Shown one piece after another: positions 27,783 to 36,100 of a stretch of DNA of 64,000 nucleotides (its first letter is position 1; each line of letters opens with the position of its first letter). The DNA is taken from positions 1 through 64,000 of the forward strand of contig JADJSX010000006.1 of the NCBI GenBank assembly GCA_016711485.1, read 5' to 3'. The DNA comes from Leptospiraceae bacterium (lineage in GTDB: Bacteria; Spirochaetota; Leptospiria; Leptospirales; Leptospiraceae). The notes beneath the pieces were generated by a model that saw nothing but the letters and a program-made list of their open reading frames with translations, searched no databases and was not told the origin of the DNA. The translations under genes and the position numbers were made by a program.

Positions 27783-28967
27783 ATGAACAGAATAAAGTTT
27801 GAAACGAAAGTGTTACATGCGAAAATAAAAAAGCAGGGTGTAAGTAATATGAATTTGTCATTTGAAGCAGACAATACAGTAAGCGACTCTGGTATTTTAC
27901 ATGAAACAGATTCTAATTTCGAATTACACTCCGTTTCAAATCAGGATTTAATACAAATATTCTGCCAATTAGAAAATACAGAAAATGGAGTTTTATTTTC
28001 CTCAGGAGAGTTGGCGATTTATCAAAGCATTTTGGGCTTAATAAAATTTGGTGATCATATACTTGTTTCTAAAACGTGCGGGTATACAATCAATAGTATT
28101 CTTTCGAAATTGTCTTCAAGAATTGGGATTTCTTATTCTTACTTTGATTTAGCAAAACCGCAAAAATGGGAATCTCAAATTAAGGCTAATACAAAATTAA
28201 TTTTAGTAGAAACATTATCCGTACCTAGTTTAGAAATTCCAGATATTCATTTACTGAAACGATTTTGCGAAACACATTCCCTTATATTAATAGCAGATAA
28301 TTCATTATGTACTTCCTATATTCAAATCCCTTCTGATTTAGGAGTCGATTGTGTCCTATATTCAAATTTAAATTCTATAGAGGGACAATTCAATTTGCCC
28401 GGTGGAGTTATTCTTGGTAGTGATCAATACATTGAAAAAATCAGGAAAAATTTAATTGAAACTGAATCCAATTCCTCTCCTTTATATGGAAATTTAATAG
28501 TCAGAGGATTAGAAACATTAGCCGTTCGAATGGACAAACAGTCATCAAATGCATTACGAGTCGCAGAATATTTAGAAAAAAAACAAGGAGTTGAAAGTGT
28601 AAAATATCCTTTTTTGGCATCCAATTCAAGTTATGAATTAGCTAAAAAACAAATGAGATTTGGTGGCGGGATAATTAGTTTTTCTATGGAAGGAGGAGTC
28701 GTTAGAGGAAAAAGATTTATTGAATCTTTAAAAAGGATTTCTTTTAGTCCAAAGTTTTCTGTGAGAACTACGGTAAATCATCCTGCGTCTACTTCTCATT
28801 TGTCTCTTCCTGAGAATTTACGAATTCAAATGGGCGCCAAATCAAATATAATAAGTCTGGCAATTGGACTTGAACATATTGAGGATATATTGGAAGAACT
28901 CGACACGGCTATAACGGACTCTAAAATTACATTTAAATTATATAAGAACGGAAAATCTACCTATTGA
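27783..28967 (+). CDS. Cys/Met-metabolism PLP-fold protein lacking the catalytic lysine
   Basis: 394 residues with the cystathionine gamma-synthase family fold: SSGELAIYQSIL (phosphate site), ADNSLCTSYIQIPSDLGVDC with PLP-ring Asp172, and the C-terminal TTVNHPASTSHLSL. In enzymes such as E. coli MetB, a Lys follows this Asp at a fixed distance of 25 residues (in SCTKYLNGHSD). Here the same position is Asn197 (SNLNSIEGQFN) and the following GHSD is GQFN. The protein therefore should not form the internal aldimine. The frame is open and well conserved elsewhere, so it is probably a non-catalytic or altered-function member rather than a decayed gene. It is monocistronic. Confidence 0.75.
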   Translation: MNRIKFETKVLHAKIKKQGVSNMNLSFEADNTVSDSGILHETDSNFELHSVSNQDLIQIFCQLENTENGVLFSSGELAIYQSILGLIKFGDHILVSKTCGYTINSILSKLSSRIGISYSYFDLAKPQKWESQIKANTKLILVETLSVPSLEIPDIHLLKRFCETHSLILIADNSLCTSYIQIPSDLGVDCVLYSNLNSIEGQFNLPGGVILGSDQYIEKIRKNLIETESNSSPLYGNLIVRGLETLAVRMDKQSSNALRVAEYLEKKQGVESVKYPFLASNSSYELAKKQMRFGGGIISFSMEGGVVRGKRFIESLKRISFSPKFSVRTTVNHPASTSHLSLPENLRIQMGAKSNIISLAIGLEHIEDILEELDTAITDSKITFKLYKNGKSTY

Positions 28968-29263
28968 GAAGTCCATCCGTCGTCAGCCGGCTAATCGAAC
29001 TGCAACTTCGGTCATAGAATACGTCTCAAGGAATGTAAGAGACTGTTTGAAGAGAATTTTATTCATCTGAAGTAAGTGATTAAAAATTGATACGTCCTAT
29101 TTTTTGTAAGTGACAGTTTGGAAAATAATTTAAAGCTAATACTGTATATTTAGTAGGAAAGTTAAAATTAAGTTACAATAGGTTTTTGATAGAATATTAA
29201 CTTACAAGTGAATTGCCAATAAAATAGGATTCACATGGAAAGGTAAATTAGAAAGGAGAAAAA

Positions 29264-30226
29264 ATGAAACTAAAATCAAATGGAATTCAAATTACAGGTT
29301 ACGGAGATTATTACCCAGAAAAAATTTTAACAGACGAAGAAATTCGTGCAAGATTGAAATACCCAGAAATGCACCCTTCTGAAAAAGCGGTAATCGGCGA
29401 TATTGGAGTTACGAAAAGACATAGAGCAAACGAAAAGGAAACTTCCGTGTTTATGGCTTCTAAAGCATGTGAAATGGCAATGAAAAATGCTGGAGTTTCA
29501 CCTGAGTCAATTGATCTCTATTTATTTTGCAATTGGACGGAGCGTTATTATTTACCTGATTTAGCACCTCAGGCTTCTCTTTTAAATGGAACTAAAAATG
29601 CATTAGCGTTTGATCTTGGAACAGCCTGTACTGGTTTCGTTCATGGTGTACAAACTGCAAGTTGTTATTTACAAACTGGAAAATGGAAAAAAGCGTTAGT
29701 AGTTGGAGCTGAGCGTTTTTCGGAAAGAACCAAACGTGGTGGTTATGGGGAGTTTACTGCTGGAGATGCGGCGGCGGCTGTCGTAATGGAATATACTGGA
29801 GATACAGAAACTGGAATTATCGATACTTGTTTATTTGATGTAGGAAGTCTGATAGATGTAATTACATGTAATGCGCCGGCAGGGTTAATTCGAAGTTATC
29901 CGGACTTAGTCACAAATGCTGCTGACTATTCTTTAAAGGCTATTGATTTATTATTGGAAAGAAACGGATTAAAAGAATCTGATATTACTTGGGTTGTACC
30001 ACATCCTGGAACTGATATTGTTGTAAAAGATATTCTCAAAAGAACAAAAGTTCCGAAAGAAAAATATCTAATGAATTATCCGAAAATGGGAAATGTTTCC
30101 GCTGCATCTATACCAACGGTATTAGCTGAATATTATAATAATGGAACTATCAAAAAAGGAGACGTTATTTTAACTCCAGCTGTTGGTGGTGGATTTTATT
30201 GGGGCGGGATTCTTTACGTAGCATAA
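29264..30226 (+). CDS. FabH-like 3-oxoacyl-ACP synthase III
   Basis: 320 residues, thiolase fold. The catalytic triad is present: Cys122 (LGTACTGF), His247 (VVPHPGTD, where FabH has PHQAN) and Asn277 (GNVSAASIP). GDAAAAVVM and the C-terminal GGGFYWGGILY are family features. The changed residues around His247 suggest a specialised ketosynthase III rather than the housekeeping FabH. A very strong site, AAAGGAG, lies 5-6 bases before the ATG. The gene stands alone, with about 300 bases upstream in which I see nothing recognisable. Confidence 0.85.
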   Translation: MKLKSNGIQITGYGDYYPEKILTDEEIRARLKYPEMHPSEKAVIGDIGVTKRHRANEKETSVFMASKACEMAMKNAGVSPESIDLYLFCNWTERYYLPDLAPQASLLNGTKNALAFDLGTACTGFVHGVQTASCYLQTGKWKKALVVGAERFSERTKRGGYGEFTAGDAAAAVVMEYTGDTETGIIDTCLFDVGSLIDVITCNAPAGLIRSYPDLVTNAADYSLKAIDLLLERNGLKESDITWVVPHPGTDIVVKDILKRTKVPKEKYLMNYPKMGNVSAASIPTVLAEYYNNGTIKKGDVILTPAVGGGFYWGGILYVA

Positions 30227-30251
30227 GATGCTTTTGAAATTTGAATAGACT

Positions 30252-30346
30252 AAGAATGCAAATTGTTAGGCAGGTTAATTCAATAAACGGATGAATTGTC
30301 ATTTATGAAAATTCTACTCATTGAACATACAAAGATTTGCATTCTT
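30252..30346. repeat. 12-base inverted repeat in the 30227-30716 gene-free stretch
   Basis: AAGAATGCAAAT (30252-30263) and ATTTGCATTCTT (30335-30346) are perfect reverse complements 71 bases apart. The same stretch also holds repeat copy R2 (30497-30562) and the promoter of the SiaB operon (30679-30708); otherwise I see nothing in it. Confidence 0.4.
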
Positions 30347-30496
30347 TAAGATTCTATTTTTCAGAGAAGAAAAATACAACTTAGTCCATATTCAAATTCT
30401 ATTGAATTTAAAGTTCATGTTAGGATATGAGTAAAATGGGAAAAAATTATATTTTCAAACAGGAATAAATGTAGTTCCCTTTCTTATTTTTATATA

Positions 30497-30562
30497 CCAG
30501 TAGCCAATAGAAATTACTCCAACCGTCAAGTGGACACTGGACTCACCTTGCGTAAGGTGAGT
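30497..30562 (+). repeat. Dispersed hairpin-ended repeat, copy R2 (short form)
   Basis: Starts with CCAGTAGCC as in R3. It shares an exact 37-base stretch, 30520-30556, with 43166-43202. It ends in a perfect 9-base stem (ACTCACCTT, 30541-30549; AAGGTGAGT, 30554-30562) with loop GCGT. Compared with R3, about 60 internal bases are missing. Confidence 0.7.
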
Positions 30563-30678
30563 TAATTATACAAGAAATTATCTATCTTGTTTAGTTTGAA
30601 ATTTTTTGGGCTATTGGAAATACCTAAGCTTTAAAAAATTTAAAGTTCGCATGGAAAGAAGTAAATAAAAAGATATTA

Positions 30679-30708
30679 TTGACAATTATATAAATTTTAG
30701 GTTAGTGT
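30679..30708 (+). promoter_or_regulatory. Possible promoter of the SiaB operon
   Basis: A perfect TTGACA (30679-30684), then 18 bases, then TAGTGT (30703-30708). Transcription would begin at or a base or two before the ATG at 30717, and no ribosome-binding site is visible, so the message may be leaderless. The -10 match is weak. Confidence 0.35.
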
Positions 30709-30716
30709 AAATTCTT

Positions 30717-31265
30717 ATGAATCAAAATGGTGGACTATACAACCAGTATCTCGAAATAAAAGACCATAAAGTCTTAGTCTCGTTTAAGGGCGCGATTTCT
30801 CAGGAAGTCTTAACCGAATTTGGCACTATGATTAAATCTTCTTTGAGTGCCGAAACTAATACTAAGCGTATATTTGCCGTTTTTGTAGAGCTTGCACAAA
30901 ATATATTGCACTATTCTTCCGAGCAACAACCTAATTTAGGCGGAAATGCAGGTGTAGGTATCATCGTACTAAAGGAAAAACAAAATCTGTTTTTTTTAAG
31001 TTCTGGTAATTTGGTATCTAATCAAAGTGTAGAAAAAATAAAAGCAAAGTGTGAAAAAGTGAATGAAATGAACAAGGATCAACTAAAGGTATACCACCAA
31101 GAATTAATAAGAGGTGGCCGTCCAGACGGAAGTAAGGGTGCTGGATTAGGAATCGTGGATATTGCTCGCAAATGTGATAGTCCAGTAGATTGTGTAGTCG
31201 ACTTTGTAGATGAAAAAAATTCCTTCTTAACTCTTTCAGTATCTTTTAAAAAGGACAATCAATAA
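30717..31265 (+). CDS. siaB: SiaB-like kinase (DUF6272 family)
   Basis: 182 residues. Resembles SiaB, the GHKL-fold kinase that phosphorylates SiaC in the Pseudomonas SiaABCD pathway. Visible: an N-box-like helix FVELAQNILHYSSEQ (N at about 61), a glycine-rich GVGIIVL, and the ATP-lid-like GSKGAGLGIVDIARK. No transmembrane segment. It is the first gene of a tight operon; its stop overlaps the SiaC-like start by one base. In Pseudomonas the partner phosphatase is SiaA; none is seen here. The symbol is by homology of arrangement and motif. Confidence 0.78.
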   Translation: MNQNGGLYNQYLEIKDHKVLVSFKGAISQEVLTEFGTMIKSSLSAETNTKRIFAVFVELAQNILHYSSEQQPNLGGNAGVGIIVLKEKQNLFFLSSGNLVSNQSVEKIKAKCEKVNEMNKDQLKVYHQELIRGGRPDGSKGAGLGIVDIARKCDSPVDCVVDFVDEKNSFLTLSVSFKKDNQ

Positions 31266-31639
31266 TGGATAAAATTTTAATACAAAAAACCAAAACATCT
31301 CCAGAAGTATTAATGGATTTCGACAAAGGTATACTTGATATCATTGGTGAATCCTATCCGGAAAATGCAGTAGGTTTTTATAAGCCAGTCTTTGATTGGT
31401 TAAACTCAGCTACTGGGGCAAAAGTTCCTCTAACAGTAAATTTTCGATTGGATTATTTTAATACTAGTTCTTCAAAATGTGTAATCGATATTTTAGATAT
31501 TCTGGACAAATACTATGCTAATTCCGGAAAAGTAGAAGTGAAGTGGTACTACAAAGAGGACGACGATGATATGTTAGAAACTGGAGAGGAATTTTCCAGT
31601 GATATCAAAGTTCCTTTTGAGTTACTTTCCTATTCTTAA
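31265..31639 (+). CDS. siaC: SiaC-like phospho-switch protein (DUF1987)
   Basis: 124 residues. The DUF1987/SiaC pattern is clear: TSPEVLMDFDKGILDIIGESYPENA is split over residues 11-35, then FYKPVFDWLN, LTVNFRLDYFNTSSSK and a C-terminal VEVKWYY strand. In the Pseudomonas protein a Thr in the equivalent NTSSSK region is phosphorylated by SiaB; the Thr here is in FNTSSSK. Unphosphorylated SiaC there binds and activates the diguanylate cyclase SiaD. Here the next gene is a class III nucleotide cyclase instead, so the switch probably controls cAMP synthesis. Confidence 0.85.
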   Translation: MDKILIQKTKTSPEVLMDFDKGILDIIGESYPENAVGFYKPVFDWLNSATGAKVPLTVNFRLDYFNTSSSKCVIDILDILDKYYANSGKVEVKWYYKEDDDDMLETGEEFSSDIKVPFELLSYS

Positions 31640-31644
31640 GTTTC

Positions 31645-33114
31645 ATGGCTACAGAGAAACTTGGAGAAAAGGGAGAAGAAATTTTCGAACACGAGTTCGA
31701 AATTTTACAAAAATTTAAAGAAAAGTTCCAAGTTACATCTGATGGTGATTCAAACCTAGTTGAATATAAAATACTAGGGGAGAATTACGAACAACTCCTC
31801 AAACAAAGTGTTAAGTTATTAAAAATTGGCGACTCAACTCAGAGACGCTTAATTAAAACCCAAAATCAACTCCAAGAAGCAAATGAACAAATTGAAAAAT
31901 CATACAATAATTTAAAAGCTCTTAGCGAGTTCGGCCAATCTATAACTGCGAGTTTAGATACTAAAGAAATTATTCTTTCCGTGTTAAGACATATACAGCC
32001 CATGATGTCTGCTGATATACTTTCAATTGGAATGTATGAAGAAGAGAAAAACATTATTAAATATAAATTTTGTGTAAAAAATGGTGTATACGTTCCATCT
32101 CTTGCGTCTGAAAGTTTGGACGACGAGAACTTTTCTTCCTTATGTTATCAAAAAAAATCAGAAATTATTGTCCAGGACTTGGAAAAAGAATACCCAGCTT
32201 TGGTCTCGACTATTAAAGAACTTTGGGATGAAACAAATGATTCACTTGCCTATTTCCCATTGAAAGTAGAAGATCGTTTCATTGGTATATTGACAGTTCA
32301 GAGTCATCAAAAAAATGCTTACAACGAAAATCAACTTAACGTATTACGAACATTAGCCTCTTATGTTGGGATTGCGATTGATAATGCGGATGCATATAAA
32401 AATCTTTCAAAGAAAAATAAACAACTGAATGATAATATTGAAAAAATAAATTCTTTAAATGAAGGCTTAGAACAAGAAAGACAGAAATCAGAGAAACTTT
32501 TATTAAATATTTTACCTGCTTCCATTGCCGAAAGGTTAAAAGCTGGGGAGAATATAATATCTGATTATTTTCCGGAGGCAACCGTGATGTTTGCTGACTT
32601 AGCTGGATTTACAAAAATGAGTGCAAAACTCGCTTCTCCGGAAAAACTAGTTATTATCCTCAATGAAATTTTTACTGAATTTGATGAAGTCGCAAATCGA
32701 TTTGGATTGGAGAAAATTAAAACCATTGGTGATTGTTATATGGTTGCCGGTGGTGTACCGGTCACAAGTGAAGACCATATCGAAAGAACAGCATATGCTT
32801 CTTTGGATATGCTAAAAGTTTTCACACAAATTAAGTCCAATTGGAATATGGATTTTGGAATTCGAATTGGAATTCATGTTGGATCTATTGTTGCAGGAGT
32901 TATTGGTCAAAATAAATTCGTTTACGATCTTTGGGGTGATACTGTAAACACTGCATCAAGGATGGAATCGCACGGGGTTCCTGGTCGAATTAACTGCTCA
33001 CAAGATATTTATACCAAATTAAAAGATAAATTTGTCTTTGAAGACCGTGGTGAAATGGAAGTAAAAGGAAAAGGTATAATGAGAATGTTTTTCCTGAATG
33101 ATTACAGTAAATAA
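31645..33114 (+). CDS. GAF-domain class III adenylate cyclase
   Basis: 489 residues, soluble. A helical N-terminus (1-90) is followed by a GAF sensor domain (about 93-250), a coiled-coil linker (255-285) and a class IIIa catalytic domain (about 305-485). Metal Asp residues are D318 (FADLAGFTKM) and D363 (TIGDCYMVAGG). The ATP-selecting residues are Lys in EKIKTIGD and D428 in YDLWGDTVN. N435 and R439 (VNTASRM) act in catalysis. So ATP to cAMP is expected. It is 5 bases after siaC and 2 bases before the giant membrane protein; the position of the diguanylate cyclase SiaD in other bacteria is taken here by this cyclase. Confidence 0.9.
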   Translation: MATEKLGEKGEEIFEHEFEILQKFKEKFQVTSDGDSNLVEYKILGENYEQLLKQSVKLLKIGDSTQRRLIKTQNQLQEANEQIEKSYNNLKALSEFGQSITASLDTKEIILSVLRHIQPMMSADILSIGMYEEEKNIIKYKFCVKNGVYVPSLASESLDDENFSSLCYQKKSEIIVQDLEKEYPALVSTIKELWDETNDSLAYFPLKVEDRFIGILTVQSHQKNAYNENQLNVLRTLASYVGIAIDNADAYKNLSKKNKQLNDNIEKINSLNEGLEQERQKSEKLLLNILPASIAERLKAGENIISDYFPEATVMFADLAGFTKMSAKLASPEKLVIILNEIFTEFDEVANRFGLEKIKTIGDCYMVAGGVPVTSEDHIERTAYASLDMLKVFTQIKSNWNMDFGIRIGIHVGSIVAGVIGQNKFVYDLWGDTVNTASRMESHGVPGRINCSQDIYTKLKDKFVFEDRGEMEVKGKGIMRMFFLNDYSK

Positions 33115-33116
33115 CA

Positions 33117-36100
33117 TTGATTTGTCTGAAATGTAATACATTTCATTTTGGATTTGCAGGGCGGTTATGCCCTGTTTGCTCCGAACCCTTACAAACGGAA
33201 ACTACAAATAATCGTGATAAATTAGTATTAGGTAGACTAAACAAATATCTAATGCAGTGGCAGAAATCAGGACAAGTAAGTAAACAAACAGTAAATGAAA
33301 TCGAAGCTGCCATCGCTAAGACAGTGGCAGATTCTAATTATAAAGATGAAACTCATTCTTTGGGTTTTCTAAATGTTATATGGGATTGGATACAAACTTT
33401 ATTTACAAGTTTTATTATTAGTCTAGGTGCAGTATTTGAGCCAATCATTGTCCAGCCAAATTCGAAACGATCTAAACAAAAACATTCTAGGAAAGAATCC
33501 GATGCAAGTTATGAGAGTCTAACGGAAGGAATTCTATCTGAGGATAATTCTCGTTTATCAGGATTGGATTCTGTAGTAGGCTTAGATGATATACCCATCC
33601 ATAAAATAAGAAAAAATAAACACAATAACAATCAAATACTTTCGCCAGAACCTGAATTTGTAATATGGGCTGGTATACGCCCGTTATTCAATGAATATAT
33701 TTGGTGGTTTATCGGATCTCTATTGGTATTAACTGGCTCGATCATGGGAATTAGAGAAGCTTGGTTGGTACTAACAGGAATTAGCCGTCATATTACAGTT
33801 CTTTCTGCCATTTTTTTATACCAAGTTTTATTTCTAGCACTTGGAATATTTTTAGGAACTAAGTCTATCTTAACAGGAAGATTATTATCAGGAATATCTT
33901 TACTTCTTTTACCTGTTTCGTTTTCTGTAGTCTCTGATGTAATTATATCCAATTCAATGATTGGTTTTATTAGTCTTGCGATTTTGATTGGATTAAATTA
34001 CATTTTTCTTCGTTTTATTAGCAACCAATTTCAATTACATTCTAACCAAATTTTAATTCCAATTTTACCATCAATGGTATTTCTTGCTCTCATTCCTTTC
34101 TTTGGACTAGGATTACCTTCAATACTTCTATGTTTTTTACCGTTAGTTTCCATTCAGCAAATGGGTAAAAAATTATTGGAAAATAAAGTTGGAAGTATGG
34201 GATTATTTCTTCTTTCCATTTACGGCGGCCTTTCTGTACTTGCAGTGTATTTGAATTTACCGGCAGAAAGTGGTGAACGTTTTGTTCTGGGAAGTCTTTC
34301 TCTTGTCGTATTGTTTTTATGGGTTCTATTGTTAAGTGCTATTTTGGCAATCGGATTCGGAATGTATGCCTTTCGAAATGAAGTAAGAAGAGTTTATCTA
34401 ATAATGGAACTATTTTTTTTGGCGGTTACTCTAGTGATTGCCTCCATTTCGGGAATATTTATTTATACGACTCCGGTAAATGAATTTGGATTAAATCTTA
34501 TTCGCAGTTTATATATTTTAATTCCATGTTTAGTTAGTTTACTTTTTTTTGATACTATCTCTCGACATGAAATGTCCATTAATCCATTTATGGTTTTGTC
34601 TATTTTTAGTTCTTTTTTAATCATGAGAGAAATATTTCCGAATACAGATTGGGCTATCTCATTTATTTCTTTTGTACCAGTCACTGGAATGATTTATTCC
34701 AAACACCAATCTGATCGGATGAAAAATATTCTATACTTTTGGGGAATTGGGATTGGAATTATTTGCTGTATACTTCTCATTCTGGCGAATTCGGCTAATC
34801 CAAATATCTCCCCAGAAAAATGGTCTTTATTTTTTGAAAGGATAATGATAGTAAGCCCTATTTTATTTTGCGGAATTTATTTTGGATTAACTACACATTG
34901 GGTATCCGGTTTCTCTAGATCGATATTGCATATAGCGGGTGCAGTTGGTGTATTTACTTTTATTTATGCATGTATTTTAATTTTTTTGCCCTTTTTAGAT
35001 TTTTATACTAAGTTTGGAATTAGTTTTGGTTTATTGAGTGCACTTTATCATTTTGGAGCAAAGAAATTTGAAAGGTTAGCTCCCATTGAAAAGGAAAAAG
35101 TGGATTCTAGCTTTGCACCTATGGATGATATTTCTTTTATTGCAGGGATTTTTTCTTTTCTAAATATTCTTTTTATTTCTAATTTAGGTTCTACAACTTT
35201 AGAATATATTCTTATTATTCTCATAGGAGCAATTTTAATAATTCGTTCTTTTCGGGATAATAGCAGTTTATCTGGTTTCCTTGGATCTATTATAATTGGA
35301 TTAACAATTTTGCGGTTTTCATTAGATTATTTTTCGCAATCAGAAACAGCAGGCTCAGCATTTATTTCTTCAAGTATAGCTTTGGGATTTGGCGTACTTT
35401 GTATTTTATTTCCAAATTTGAATCCAGTTGAAGTTAAATCTAGAAAAGTATTTTTTGTGATTCGTTTGCCATTTGCCGCACAAGGTCCTGTTCTAATTCG
35501 AAATGGATTATCTGCTACTTCGCTTATCTATGTTATATATTCTATTTTTCTTTTTTTTGTTTGGTTGGGATTGATCGGGCAACCAGATAGAATTTTTGTA
35601 ATTTATTCAGGAATTATACTAACATTTGTTTTTATAATTGCGTTTTTTACAAGAGGGTATAATTCTTTTTATCTTAGGGGATCTACTGTATCTTTTGCAC
35701 TAATATTTATATCAATCGGTTTTGCGGCGGTTGCAAATCGAATTGGAAGACCTCTACCGCCTACCGTTGTAGGAATTAATCTTACCTTCGGTATTATTGG
35801 ACTTTGGTTTTTTTCTAGACTGTTATTTCATAAAGGACAAGTTTTGGCAAATTGGTTAGACAATCCAATTCATGGAAAAATTTATCATTTTGTTCCGCTC
35901 TATACTATGTTATTACTTGGAATTGTTCTAATTTTAGATGTATTTTTGTTGCAACCTTTTCCAATTGAAAGATTTCTTTATGTAACTCCGCCAACGTTTT
36001 TTTTAGGTGCAGGAATTGCGGCTTTTCTCTTTGGTCGTTCGATTGTAAATTTAATCCCATTACAGATCGCTTTGGGATTATTCGTATTTGCCTCGATTTT

